Assembly: GCA_021107435.1 (NCBI GenBank)
Contig: JAIOSV010000028.1
Span: forward strand, 1 to 64,000
DNA length: 64,000 bases
DNA from: Candidatus Sabulitectum sp.
GTDB taxonomy: Bacteria; Fermentibacterota; Fermentibacteria; Fermentibacterales; JCC-6
Reading direction: 5' to 3'
Positions 1-6,347 of this stretch are shown one piece after another. A program made the translations under genes and the position numbers. Each line of letters opens with the position of its first letter. Position 1 is the stretch's first letter. The notes below the pieces were generated by a model that worked only from the letters and a program-made list of their open reading frames with translations, did no database searches and was not told where the DNA came from.

Positions 1-61
1 AGTTTGAATAGTATCAGGTACGGCGAACATACAATATCTGCCAGGGACAGCAGGAAGTTTC

Positions 62-331
62 TCAAGAGCTGTTAAAGTTATCCTGGAATTCTCTGGTAAC
101 TTGCAGAATTTCGCTGAACTCAGGAACCTTACCAAAGAACATTTCGGTTCCCGTTGCGTTATAGTCTCTCCGCCACTCGGCTTCTTGCTCTGGAAAGGGA
201 ACCAATTGAAGCTTTCCCTTTGCAAGCGTACTGTAATCCATCCAGGACCATCTGAAATAAATTTCCCGGTGATATGTCGTCCGTTCGAAGGTATAGATGC
301 GCTTCGCTGCTTTTGCGGTTATACCCTTTGT
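62..331 (-). pseudogene. 3' fragment of an AbiEii-type nucleotidyltransferase gene
   Basis: Read on the minus strand from 331 to 62, this is an open frame of 89 codons ending in TGA. It carries the C-terminal signature I associate with AbiEii/AbiGii toxin nucleotidyltransferases: a W-x-DY segment (FRWSWMDYSTL), then WRRDY, then EMFFGKVPEFSEIL and a final DNFN. It has no start of its own; an in-frame TGA lies two codons upstream of residue KGITAKA. Joined to the piece at 1507-1232, it restores a continuous family-like sequence across the join (CLIT then KGITAKA). AbiEii proteins are toxins of type IV abortive-infection systems that modify nucleotides or tRNA. This fragment cannot act alone. 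The family call is from recalled consensus, not a search. Confidence 0.75.
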
Positions 332-492
332 TCACTTGTAAATTGCCAGTATGATTCTAAAAGAAATGTAATTGCATCTTGAAACTTCAGGAACAATGCT
401 AATTCCCCGGAAAATAAAGTAGAATAACGATCTCTTTTACCATAGAATAACTTCATGTTACTGATTCAGATAGTTTGGCATGGAAATATCAC

Positions 493-521
493 TTGCCATC
501 TAATTAATTTATAGTATACTA
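493..521 (+). promoter_or_regulatory. Probable hicBA promoter with palindromic operator
   Basis: TTGCCA (493-498) and TATACT (515-520) sit 16 bp apart as -35 and -10 candidates. The -10 box lies inside the perfect palindrome TAGTATACTA (512-521), a plausible binding site for autorepression by the antitoxin complex. The hicB ribosome binding site (ggaggtaagg) follows at 535-544. Seen in sequence; the function is inferred. Confidence 0.5.
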
Positions 522-545
522 ATTACAAATTCACGGAGGTAAGGA

Positions 546-761
546 ATGATTCGAACATTCAATGTTATTGTAGAAAAAGACAGTGATGGTTTTTATGTAT
601 CCACAGTCCCAGCGTTACATGGATGCCATAGTCAAGCAAAATCTTTGGATGAGCTATTAATTCGTACAAAAGAAGTTATTGAACTTTGCCTAGAGGTGGA
701 AAACTCTACTCAAGAATCCAACGAATTCATTGGTGTACAAAGATTAGCGGTTTCAGTTTGA
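546..761 (+). CDS. hicB: HicB-family antitoxin (short form)
   Basis: A 71-residue protein of the short HicB/UPF0150 type. It has an N-terminal beta-rich FNVIVEKDSDGFYVSTVPAL segment followed by GCHSQAKSLDELL and an acidic helix, the partial RNase-H-like fold that blocks HicA. No C-terminal DNA-binding domain is present, which is normal for the short class. A strong ribosome binding site (ggaggt) precedes the ATG. Its stop codon overlaps the start of hicA, so the two are translated together with the antitoxin first. The pair sits in a segment that interrupts an AbiEii-like gene and may help maintain that segment. Family recognised from sequence; activity is inferred. Confidence 0.88.
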   Translation: MIRTFNVIVEKDSDGFYVSTVPALHGCHSQAKSLDELLIRTKEVIELCLEVENSTQESNEFIGVQRLAVSV

Positions 762-973
762 GCAATTTCCCGGCTTTATCTGGTAAAAAGTTAATAAGAA
801 TTCTGAAGCAATCAGAATTTGAAGTTATTCGTATAAAGGGAAGTCATAATTTTCTCCGTCATCCCGATGGTCGTACTACAACGGTCCCAGTTCATTCCAA
901 TGAAATTTTAGGTATTGGAATTCTTTCAAAAATCCTTAGAGATTGTGAACTTGAAAAGAAAGATCTTATATAA
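758..973 (+). CDS. hicA: HicA-family mRNA interferase toxin
   Basis: A 71-residue HicA toxin, a small double-stranded-RNA-binding-fold protein that cleaves mRNA. Diagnostic elements are the N-terminal ALSGKKLIRILKQSEFE, the catalytic-histidine segment IKGSHNFLRHPDG, and TTTVPVHSNEILGIGILSKIL. The best start is TTG at 758, which overlaps the hicB stop codon (TTGA). The longer open frame from 686 runs through hicB and lacks family similarity there. The catalytic His in GSH is intact, so the toxin looks functional. HicB immediately upstream is its antitoxin. Confidence 0.88.
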   Translation: MSNFPALSGKKLIRILKQSEFEVIRIKGSHNFLRHPDGRTTTVPVHSNEILGIGILSKILRDCELEKKDLI

Positions 974-1231
974 GAGCAAATCTATTAAGGTAACTGCCAG
1001 GCATCTCTGCATATCTTATAAAGTGTACACTTGCAAATTGCCCGGCCGATTCAAAATACAAGAAACAAAACAAGAAATAATTGTCTGCCACTTGTGATTA
1101 GAAAATATAAACGCTATTGTAACGCAAGCAAAGCCATAAAAGGACAAAAAACTAAGAGTGAACAAACAAATGCAGTAGAATAGCGAGCTTCATTACCAAT
1201 AAACAGGTTTACACTGTCTACTGATTTGAGG

Positions 1232-1507
1232 TGTTATCAGACACCAGAGATCGTAGTAATGCCGTGCCATTCGTGGCTTCCGCTTCTTATCTGGAGGACG
1301 ACATCTTTCCTCATGCAAAAGCATTGCCTTTTCCCAGAAAGCCCGTTCAGGTGCAAGCGCTCTCACATGTATGCTGGTCGGGATCTTCTTCCTTGGAAGC
1401 CGGTAATAGTTTCCAGATACCCGATTCAGGAAGAGCTGCTTCAATTCTCTCTTGCAGTACTGGCCCAAGTTCCAAAAGTATCCACTACGGGGTGCCAAGT
1501 AGAACAT
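1232..1507 (-). pseudogene. Central fragment of the AbiEii-type nucleotidyltransferase gene
   Basis: Minus-strand frame with the AbiEii hallmark [20 protein letters not shown], followed by a basic linker and [12 protein letters not shown]. After the Thr codon (1234-1232) family similarity stops, and a 13-residue unrelated tail ends at a TAA at 1193. The rest of the gene resumes at 331. Upstream of about 1420 I do not recognise the expected nucleotidyltransferase N-terminus (the GG[S/T] and DIDL motifs), so the 5' end is also lost or scrambled. A 21-bp direct repeat overlaps that end. A defunct toxin gene. Confidence 0.72.
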
Positions 1508-1567
1508 CTTCTACAGACCCGTAGAATTCCTTCTACAGTTCGATAAGTATCCACTACAGGGTACCAA
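1478..1567. repeat. Pair of 21-bp imperfect direct repeats
   Basis: GTATCCACTAC(G/A)GGGT(G/A)CCAA occurs at 1478-1498 and 1547-1567 with 19 of 21 bases identical. Shorter CTTCTACAG repeats lie between them. The repeats border the lost 5' end of the AbiEii-like gene. From 1568 to the MerR promoter at 1795 I see nothing I can support. Confidence 0.5.
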
Positions 1568-1794
1568 ACGGGATGGTTGAATCAAAACAGCTGCAGTTTC
1601 TGATAGAGTGTTAATTCCGGGCTGAGAGCCTGATTGAGAAGCATACAGTATCGGGTTTCATTCGAGTCAGGTAAATCAAAGGACTTTATCAGATTGCATT
1701 GCCCCCAGAGGCAGTCTGCATCCGGAGAAATAATCCATATACAGGCACTTCCGATTCGCGTCATCCCCTGTTCCACTATGCTATTGACACCCCC

Positions 1795-1825
1795 TTGACT
1801 CTCCATCTACTGGAGGCTGTATACT
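1795..1825 (+). promoter_or_regulatory. MerR-type promoter with 19-bp spacer and central dyad
   Basis: TTGACT (1795-1800) and TATACT (1820-1825) are separated by 19 bp instead of 17. The spacer contains the dyad CTCCA-N5-TGGAG (1801-1815). This elongated spacer with a dyad between the boxes is the hallmark of MerR-family operators, where the activator untwists the DNA. The next gene encodes a MerR-family protein, so autoregulation is likely. Confidence 0.72.
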
Positions 1826-1870
1826 GCATGCGAAGACCTTCAAAATGCGTTACTATGAACGGAGAATACA

Positions 1871-2686
1871 ATGATTAGAATCGGACTTTTTTCTAAACTA
1901 TGCCAGGTTCCGGTGAAGACGCTGCGTTACTATGATGAAATCGGGCTGCTCAAACCCGCTGAAATAGATCGCTTCACCAGTTACCGCTACTACTCGATTG
2001 CCCAGCTTCCCCGTCTTAACCGCATTCTGGCGTTGAAGGATTTAGGGTTGTCCCTGGATCAGATTGCCCGCTTGTTGGCAGAAGACATCCCCATAGAACA
2101 ACTTCGCGGGATGCTCCGCTTGAAGGAGGTGGAAATTCAACAACAAATGCGGAAAGAGCAGGAGAAACTATCTCTTGTAGCCGCGCGGTTGAAACAAATT
2201 GAACAGGAGGATGAAATGTCGAAGTATGATGTCGTGATCAAGAAAGTTGAATCCCAGCGGATTGCTTCTGTGCGAGATGTGATCCCCGCTTATCCCGAAC
2301 AAGGTGCTCTCTGGGGAGAGCTGGAAACCATGCTGTCCCAGAAGAAGATCAAACGCACCGGTTCCTGCTTCACGCTTTACCATTCCGATGAACCAAAGAT
2401 CGACGCCGAGGTGTGCGAACCAATCGCCGGGGACGGTTCGCTACCCGCAGACGCCCGGGTACAGACCCGCGAACTGCATGGCACCGAGGTGGCTGCTGTA
2501 ATCCATCACGGGTCATTTGCCACCATCAACGAAGCCTACGGGTCGCTTGTCAAATGGATTGAAACTAATGGGTACCAGTTCAACGGACCATGCCGGGAGA
2601 TTTACTTGCAACCTCCAGCTGAGACAGGTAATCAGAACGATCCGGATACCGTGACGGAGATTCAGTTCCCTGTAGTGAAAGCTTAA
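1871..2686 (+). CDS. MerR-family regulator with GyrI-like effector domain
   Basis: A 271-residue one-component regulator. Residues 1-70 form the MerR winged helix-turn-helix (FSKLCQVPVKTLRYYDEIGLL and TSYRYYSIAQLPRLNRI). A coiled coil follows to about 115. Residues 120-271 form a GyrI-like/AraC effector-binding domain of the BltR/BmrR type, which binds hydrophobic or cationic small molecules. A ribosome binding site (ggaga) precedes the ATG. The MerR-type promoter at 1795-1825 lies directly upstream. A hairpin follows the gene, and a second, stand-alone GyrI-like protein is encoded at 2929. The architecture points to a multidrug or small-molecule sensor; the ligand is unknown. Confidence 0.9.
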   Translation: MIRIGLFSKLCQVPVKTLRYYDEIGLLKPAEIDRFTSYRYYSIAQLPRLNRILALKDLGLSLDQIARLLAEDIPIEQLRGMLRLKEVEIQQQMRKEQEKLSLVAARLKQIEQEDEMSKYDVVIKKVESQRIASVRDVIPAYPEQGALWGELETMLSQKKIKRTGSCFTLYHSDEPKIDAEVCEPIAGDGSLPADARVQTRELHGTEVAAVIHHGSFATINEAYGSLVKWIETNGYQFNGPCREIYLQPPAETGNQNDPDTVTEIQFPVVKA

Positions 2687-2694
2687 TACGACAA

Positions 2695-2729
2695 ACAACC
2701 GACCGCTGCGTTTAAGTGCGGTCGGTTGT
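2695..2729 (+). terminator. Strong hairpin after the MerR gene
   Basis: ACAACCGACCGC (2695-2706) pairs perfectly with GCGGTCGGTTGT (2718-2729) around an 11-nt loop. There is no U-tract after it, so it may be a terminator of reduced efficiency or an mRNA-stabilising 3' structure. Confidence 0.55.
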
Positions 2730-2928
2730 CCATGGATGCGATCATGAAGTATTTCCTCCGCATTGGAGAGTAGACATGGATAATGGACAAATATTGCCGA
2801 GTTGACATGCAATGTTGATAACCGATTTGCCCAGGGGCGTTAGCCCCTCGGGTAATAAGATTGAGATGTTGTCTTTGTCCAACTCTCCGTTAGCCACAAG
2901 CGAAAAACACGCGAGAACAGGAGATGAT

Positions 2929-3390
2929 ATGGAAAAGTCAAATATTGAAGCATTCAGAATAATCGGAATTTCAATTAGAACGACTAACGAAAACGGCCAG
3001 TCTACAAAGGACACAGGAGATTTGTGGAAAAAATTTATGACAGAAGGAATTCTTGGTAAAATCCCAAACAAAATTGATAACACTGTGTATTCAATCTACA
3101 CGGATTATCAAAGCGACCATACTGGATTTTACACAACAATTCTCGGCTGTAAAGTTCAGAGTATCGAGACACTTCCTGATGGGATGATAGCTAGAAATTT
3201 TGCTGGTGGAAACTATGTTAGGTTTGTAGCAAATGGTGATTTAACAAAGGGAGCTGTTTTTGTTGAATGGCTGAAAATCTGGAAAATGGATTTGAATAGA
3301 ACTTATACAGCTGATTTTGAAGTATATGGGGAAAAAGCACAAAATCCAGCAGACGCAGAGGTAGAGATTTTTGTTGCAATACAAGAATAG
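2929..3390 (+). CDS. Stand-alone GyrI-like effector-binding protein
   Basis: A 153-residue protein resembling the GyrI-like/SOUL-type small-molecule-binding domain (DUF3224/AraC_E_bind group): FRIIGISIRTTNENG near the N-terminus, a DLWKKFMTEGI helix, VYSIYTDYQSDHTGFYTTILG in the middle, and VFVEWLKIWK toward the end. The ATG at 2929 is chosen because a CAGGAG ribosome binding site (2918-2923) precedes it; the open frame begins earlier at 2812 but that part looks non-coding. No DNA-binding domain is present. Such proteins often sequester or modify toxic small molecules. Its position after a MerR protein with the same fold suggests, but does not prove, a shared ligand. Codon use looks more AT-rich than neighbouring core genes. 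Confidence 0.75.
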   Translation: MEKSNIEAFRIIGISIRTTNENGQSTKDTGDLWKKFMTEGILGKIPNKIDNTVYSIYTDYQSDHTGFYTTILGCKVQSIETLPDGMIARNFAGGNYVRFVANGDLTKGAVFVEWLKIWKMDLNRTYTADFEVYGEKAQNPADAEVEIFVAIQE

Positions 3391-3426
3391 AAATCAAACC
3401 CGGAATACTCGCAGCTTAGCTTCCAT

Positions 3427-3636
3427 ATGAAGAATCCGTTCGAATTGGGAAAGATCATGATGACATGCAGAATGGATAACTATTTACACCTGAGATATTT
3501 TACATCAAAAGCATATGATGATTATGTTTATCGGGATGCTGACGAATGTCATACCTTTACACCATTGAAAGAGAAGATGACGAATATGATCGTATTTCAG
3601 AAGCAGTTTGGAGATTTAAGCGCTTTATGGAAGTGA
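3427..3636 (+). CDS. Small ORF of uncertain coding status
   Basis: A 69-codon frame ending one base before the methyltransferase ATG. I do not recognise a family, and I see no convincing ribosome binding site upstream of its ATG. Its composition (many Met, Asp, Tyr and Phe) is not typical of a folded conserved protein. It may be spurious or a relic. Confidence 0.2.
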   Translation: MKNPFELGKIMMTCRMDNYLHLRYFTSKAYDDYVYRDADECHTFTPLKEKMTNMIVFQKQFGDLSALWK

Positions 3637-4386
3637 ATGTCTGACCTCAAGAAAACATTCAACAGAAGGGCGGAGACATACGATCGTATACGCCCTGGAT
3701 ATCCGGATGCTCTTATTGAGGATGTAACAGCTCTTTCCGGAATTCCGGAAGACGGAAGAATCCTTGAAATCGGTTGCGGTACCGGTCAGGCAACTTTACA
3801 GTTTGCTTCCCGCGGATTTTACATGGATTGTATCGATATCGGTTGCGATCTGGTTGCGATTGTCTCTGATAAGCTCAGAGGATACAGTAAGGTACAGGTG
3901 GTGGTTTCTTCCTTTGAAGATTTGGATTCCGGCGGGAAGCTTTATGATCTTATTATTGCAGCTACATCATTTCACTGGATAGATCCGGATGTTGCTTATG
4001 TGAAGAGTTCATCGCTTCTTAAATCATCAGGTGCTCTTGCTGTCTTTTCCAACACACATGCGGGAAAGAATGATGGTTTTTTTGCTGAAGTGCAGAAAGT
4101 CTATCAGATCTTTGCTCCATCTGTCACAGGTTCAGCAAAAAAAGCAACCGCAATTCAGCCTGAGTGTTTTGAGGAACCGGTTTCTCTGTGCTATCCCTGG
4201 TCAGTTGAGTATACAACGGAGCAGTATCTTGATTTGCTCAGTACCTACTCTGACCACATCAGTTTGCCCGAGACAGATAGAAATGCTCTTTTTGCCGGTA
4301 TAGCGGGTCTCATTAACGATAAATACGATGGCAGGGTACTGAAGAACTATGAGTCGGTTCTCAACCTGAGAAAGAAAAAAGACTGA
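3637..4386 (+). CDS. Class I SAM-dependent methyltransferase
   Basis: A 249-residue Methyltransf_11/25-type protein. The N-terminal FNRRAETYDRIRPGYPDALI is typical of small-molecule methyltransferases of the UbiE/BioC-like group. Motif I (ILEIGCGTGQAT, about residues 46-57) binds S-adenosylmethionine. An acidic motif II region (MDCIDIG) and the post-motif LIIAATSFHWID follow. The substrate cannot be told from sequence. The upstream ribosome binding site is weak (ggaag), and the start abuts the small ORF before it. It lies in the accessory region with no clear pathway partner. Confidence 0.85.
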   Translation: MSDLKKTFNRRAETYDRIRPGYPDALIEDVTALSGIPEDGRILEIGCGTGQATLQFASRGFYMDCIDIGCDLVAIVSDKLRGYSKVQVVVSSFEDLDSGGKLYDLIIAATSFHWIDPDVAYVKSSSLLKSSGALAVFSNTHAGKNDGFFAEVQKVYQIFAPSVTGSAKKATAIQPECFEEPVSLCYPWSVEYTTEQYLDLLSTYSDHISLPETDRNALFAGIAGLINDKYDGRVLKNYESVLNLRKKKD

Positions 4387-4500
4387 CCTCTGTGTTGATT
4401 TCCGTTGCTTCTGTAACAGCATTGCTTGACGCTACTGCTCATTTTACGCATTCTGAACCTGATGACAGCTGTTGGCGCCAGCGATTTGAGAGGAGGAACA

Positions 4501-5439
4501 TTGAAACTGGTAGAACCCGGAACAGCATCAAACCTTTCTGCTGAAGATCTGAAGTTTGATTTCAGTTTTGCGGAACTTGCCATTGAGTATCTTGAAAGCG
4601 GAGATGTCAATGTGCTGGCTGAACTTGCCGCCGGTAATCCAGTTGCTCATCTCCTTAATCATGTCCGTCACACTTCTTTTGATGTACCTGATTCCGATGA
4701 GCTGGTTCGGAGTCTTCTGGAGCCCCGGGAAGAAAAGGCAAAGCTTGTTCCTGATGTAAATGCACTTATATCATTGGCGCGAAGAGAAGTTGCAGGAAAT
4801 CCCGACTGGATCTGTGAAACACTGCGTTATCTGCCTGAGGATTTCTGTTTCCACGGCTCGCTCTATTTCACATTCGGCTATGACATCGGAGTCTCCGTGG
4901 CTCCCGATGCCTCTCTCAACCTTGCCCATTCGCACTTCCTCCGGAACCCGGAAGAGCTTGTCTACTACGCCATCCACGAGCTTCACCATACAGGTTATAC
5001 GACTTATCAGCCACTTCCAATGGTGAAAGATCTTACAACCTGTGCGGATCTGCTGGGTCTTGTGGAATACTGCACCCATCTGGAGGGGATGGGGGTGTAT
5101 GCCCCCTTAAGAATCAGGCAGAGAAGCGGGGTGTTGGATAACGACCCTGATTACATCGCGCTGCAGAATGAGGAATGCATGGCTGAGTACGAGAGACAGT
5201 ACTGGCAGGACTATCAGTATCTCCACCATCGTGGCGCGGAACCTCTGGATCAGGATGCTTTTGCCGTACTGGGACGGATGTCAACAGGTGACCGGCTCTG
5301 GTACCGCGTCGGGGCACATATGGCCGCGACTATTGAGAATGAGCTTGGTCTGTCTGCACTCGTCGAACTTATCAGGAAGGGGCCAGCTGAGTTCATACGG
5401 ATCTATAAATCTCTTGACACAGCGATTTTGCAGCTCTGA
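4501..5439 (+). CDS. Putative zinc metalloprotease-like protein (HExxH)
   Basis: A 312-residue cytosolic protein with the zinc-protease motif HELHHTG at residues 159-165, in a helix preceded by NPEELVYYAI. It resembles DUF5700/DUF2268-type predicted Zn-dependent proteases. Acidic segments downstream, such as LVEYCTHLEGMG and NEECMAEYERQYW, could supply the third zinc ligand. The start is set at TTG 4501: AGGAGG (4491-4496) lies four bases upstream, whereas the longer frame from ATG 4426 has no such site and adds a non-conserved hydrophobic stretch. No signal peptide is seen with the TTG start. The substrate is unknown. Confidence 0.65.
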   Translation: MKLVEPGTASNLSAEDLKFDFSFAELAIEYLESGDVNVLAELAAGNPVAHLLNHVRHTSFDVPDSDELVRSLLEPREEKAKLVPDVNALISLARREVAGNPDWICETLRYLPEDFCFHGSLYFTFGYDIGVSVAPDASLNLAHSHFLRNPEELVYYAIHELHHTGYTTYQPLPMVKDLTTCADLLGLVEYCTHLEGMGVYAPLRIRQRSGVLDNDPDYIALQNEECMAEYERQYWQDYQYLHHRGAEPLDQDAFAVLGRMSTGDRLWYRVGAHMAATIENELGLSALVELIRKGPAEFIRIYKSLDTAILQL

Positions 5440-5622
5440 TGTTTAACTTATCAGCACAGGCTGCAGTTATCGGTCTTGCAGATTTCAATAGCAGTTTTAA
5501 AGTGAGATGAATACCAGAGTTATCTGCCGGTTTTGATTGCGGCAGGAACAACGGTATTGACATAGTAAGTACCTTATGGCACACTACAGGACAGGTAAGC
5601 ATGAAAGTATTGGAGATGCATT

Positions 5623-5796
5623 ATGCCTGTCGTAAAAACCGCAATATCGCTTGATGAGGATCTGTTTCGTCATGAGAGTGAATTTCTGCTAAAAGAGCTT
5701 AATGAGACTTATGGAGATAAGTCTGATACGGAACAGACTGCCTTCTCGGAAGCAATGCGTTGCAAGAACCGTCAAATGATTGAGGGTGAGTGGTGA
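5623..5796 (+). pseudogene. Truncated ribbon-helix-helix antitoxin (MazE-like)
   Basis: A 57-codon frame beginning MPVVKTAISLDEDLFR, the beta-strand and start of helix 1 of a ribbon-helix-helix antitoxin. It then jumps to HESEFLLKELNETYGD and ends MIEGEW, a typical toxin-binding C-terminus. Compared with recalled relatives of about 80 residues, roughly 25 residues covering most of the DNA-binding helices are missing in frame. A ribosome binding site (ggag) precedes the ATG. The stop overlaps the GTG start of the toxin frame. It is probably a degraded antitoxin that may still bind toxin but should not bind DNA. Confidence 0.65.
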
Positions 5797-6146
5797 CTAC
5801 TGGGCAGGGAGAAATCTACTGGGTTGAGCTTGGAGTTCCATGCGGATCAGAAACAGGCTACAGGTATCCATATATTGTGATTCAGAATAATCTGTTTAAT
5901 TAGAGCAGAATCAAAACAGTGGTTGTGTGTGCTTTTTCCACAAATTTGAAGCTGGCGGGAGCACCAGGCAATGTATTACTTTTCAAAGGTGAAGCAAATC
6001 TTCCCAAAGAATGCGTTGCCAATATTTCTCAGGTTTCAACAGTGAACAAAAAAGATCTTGTGGAAAGGATTGGCCAGCTGTCACCGGGAAGACTGAATGA
6101 AGTTCTCAGCGGTGTTAGTCTTCTCCTGGAACCACGAGACATGTAA
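5793..6146 (+). pseudogene. mazF: mazF-type endoribonuclease toxin with in-frame amber codon
   Basis: A GTG start at 5793 overlaps the antitoxin stop. The first 36 codons encode a MazF/PemK N-terminus (QGEIYWVELG, then GYRYPYIVIQNNLFN). A TAG at 5901-5903 interrupts it. The same frame continues at once with SRIKTVVVCAFSTNLKLA, GNVLLFKGEANLPKECVANISQ and LLLEPRDM, completing a normal 117-codon MazF. A single base change therefore accounts for the break. TAG is used as an ordinary stop elsewhere in this window (for example at the ends of the genes at 2929 and 14949), so recoding is unlikely. The toxin is inactive unless suppressed. Confidence 0.82.
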
Positions 6147-6347
6147 GGTTACAAAGGGCGATTGCCTCTGCGCAGCTAGCGGTCTTAAGGCAGAAACTAC
6201 TGCTTATAGATAGAGAACTGCTTTAGTCAGTGAACATTAATGCAGTACCCGGGTGAACAAGGTTTTTGTATTATTCAGGCAGAGTGTAAGAATTCGTTTT
6301 TTTATAACGGCGGCAGTATTTATGTCATTGACGAACAGGTGGTTGCT

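Larger units (their letters stand above)
332..1231. mobile_element. Inserted segment carrying hicBA, splitting the AbiEii gene
   Basis: The segment lies exactly between two halves of a minus-strand AbiEii-like frame. The triplet TGT is present at both borders (329-331 and 1232-1234). Removing the segment with one TGT copy restores an uninterrupted reading frame. This looks like an insertion with a 3-bp target duplication. I see no terminal inverted repeats and no transposase or integrase; the only genes recognised inside are hicB and hicA on the plus strand. A segmental replacement or recombination event is an alternative. The stretch 974-1190 inside it has no gene that I can support. Confidence 0.5.

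Noticed and set aside
101..382. Plus-strand 93-codon open frame
   Set aside because: It is the shadow of the minus-strand AbiEii 3' fragment, which has clear family motifs. The plus frame has no ribosome binding site or recognisable domain.
1582..1806. Minus-strand 74-codon open frame next to the AbiEii fragment
   Set aside because: No family motif and no ribosome binding site. It overlaps the MerR-type promoter region.
2820..2900. Possible integron attC site (hairpin AGGGGC-GTTA-GCCCCT and a GTTAGCC box before the GyrI-like gene)
   Set aside because: The boxes do not fit the RYYYAAC/GTTRRRY consensus in the right order, no second site bounds the gene, and no integrase is in the window.
5901..5903. 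TAG in mazF read as a recoded sense codon
   Set aside because: TAG ends ordinary genes in this window (for example at 3390 and 15722), so a nonsense mutation is more likely than recoding.
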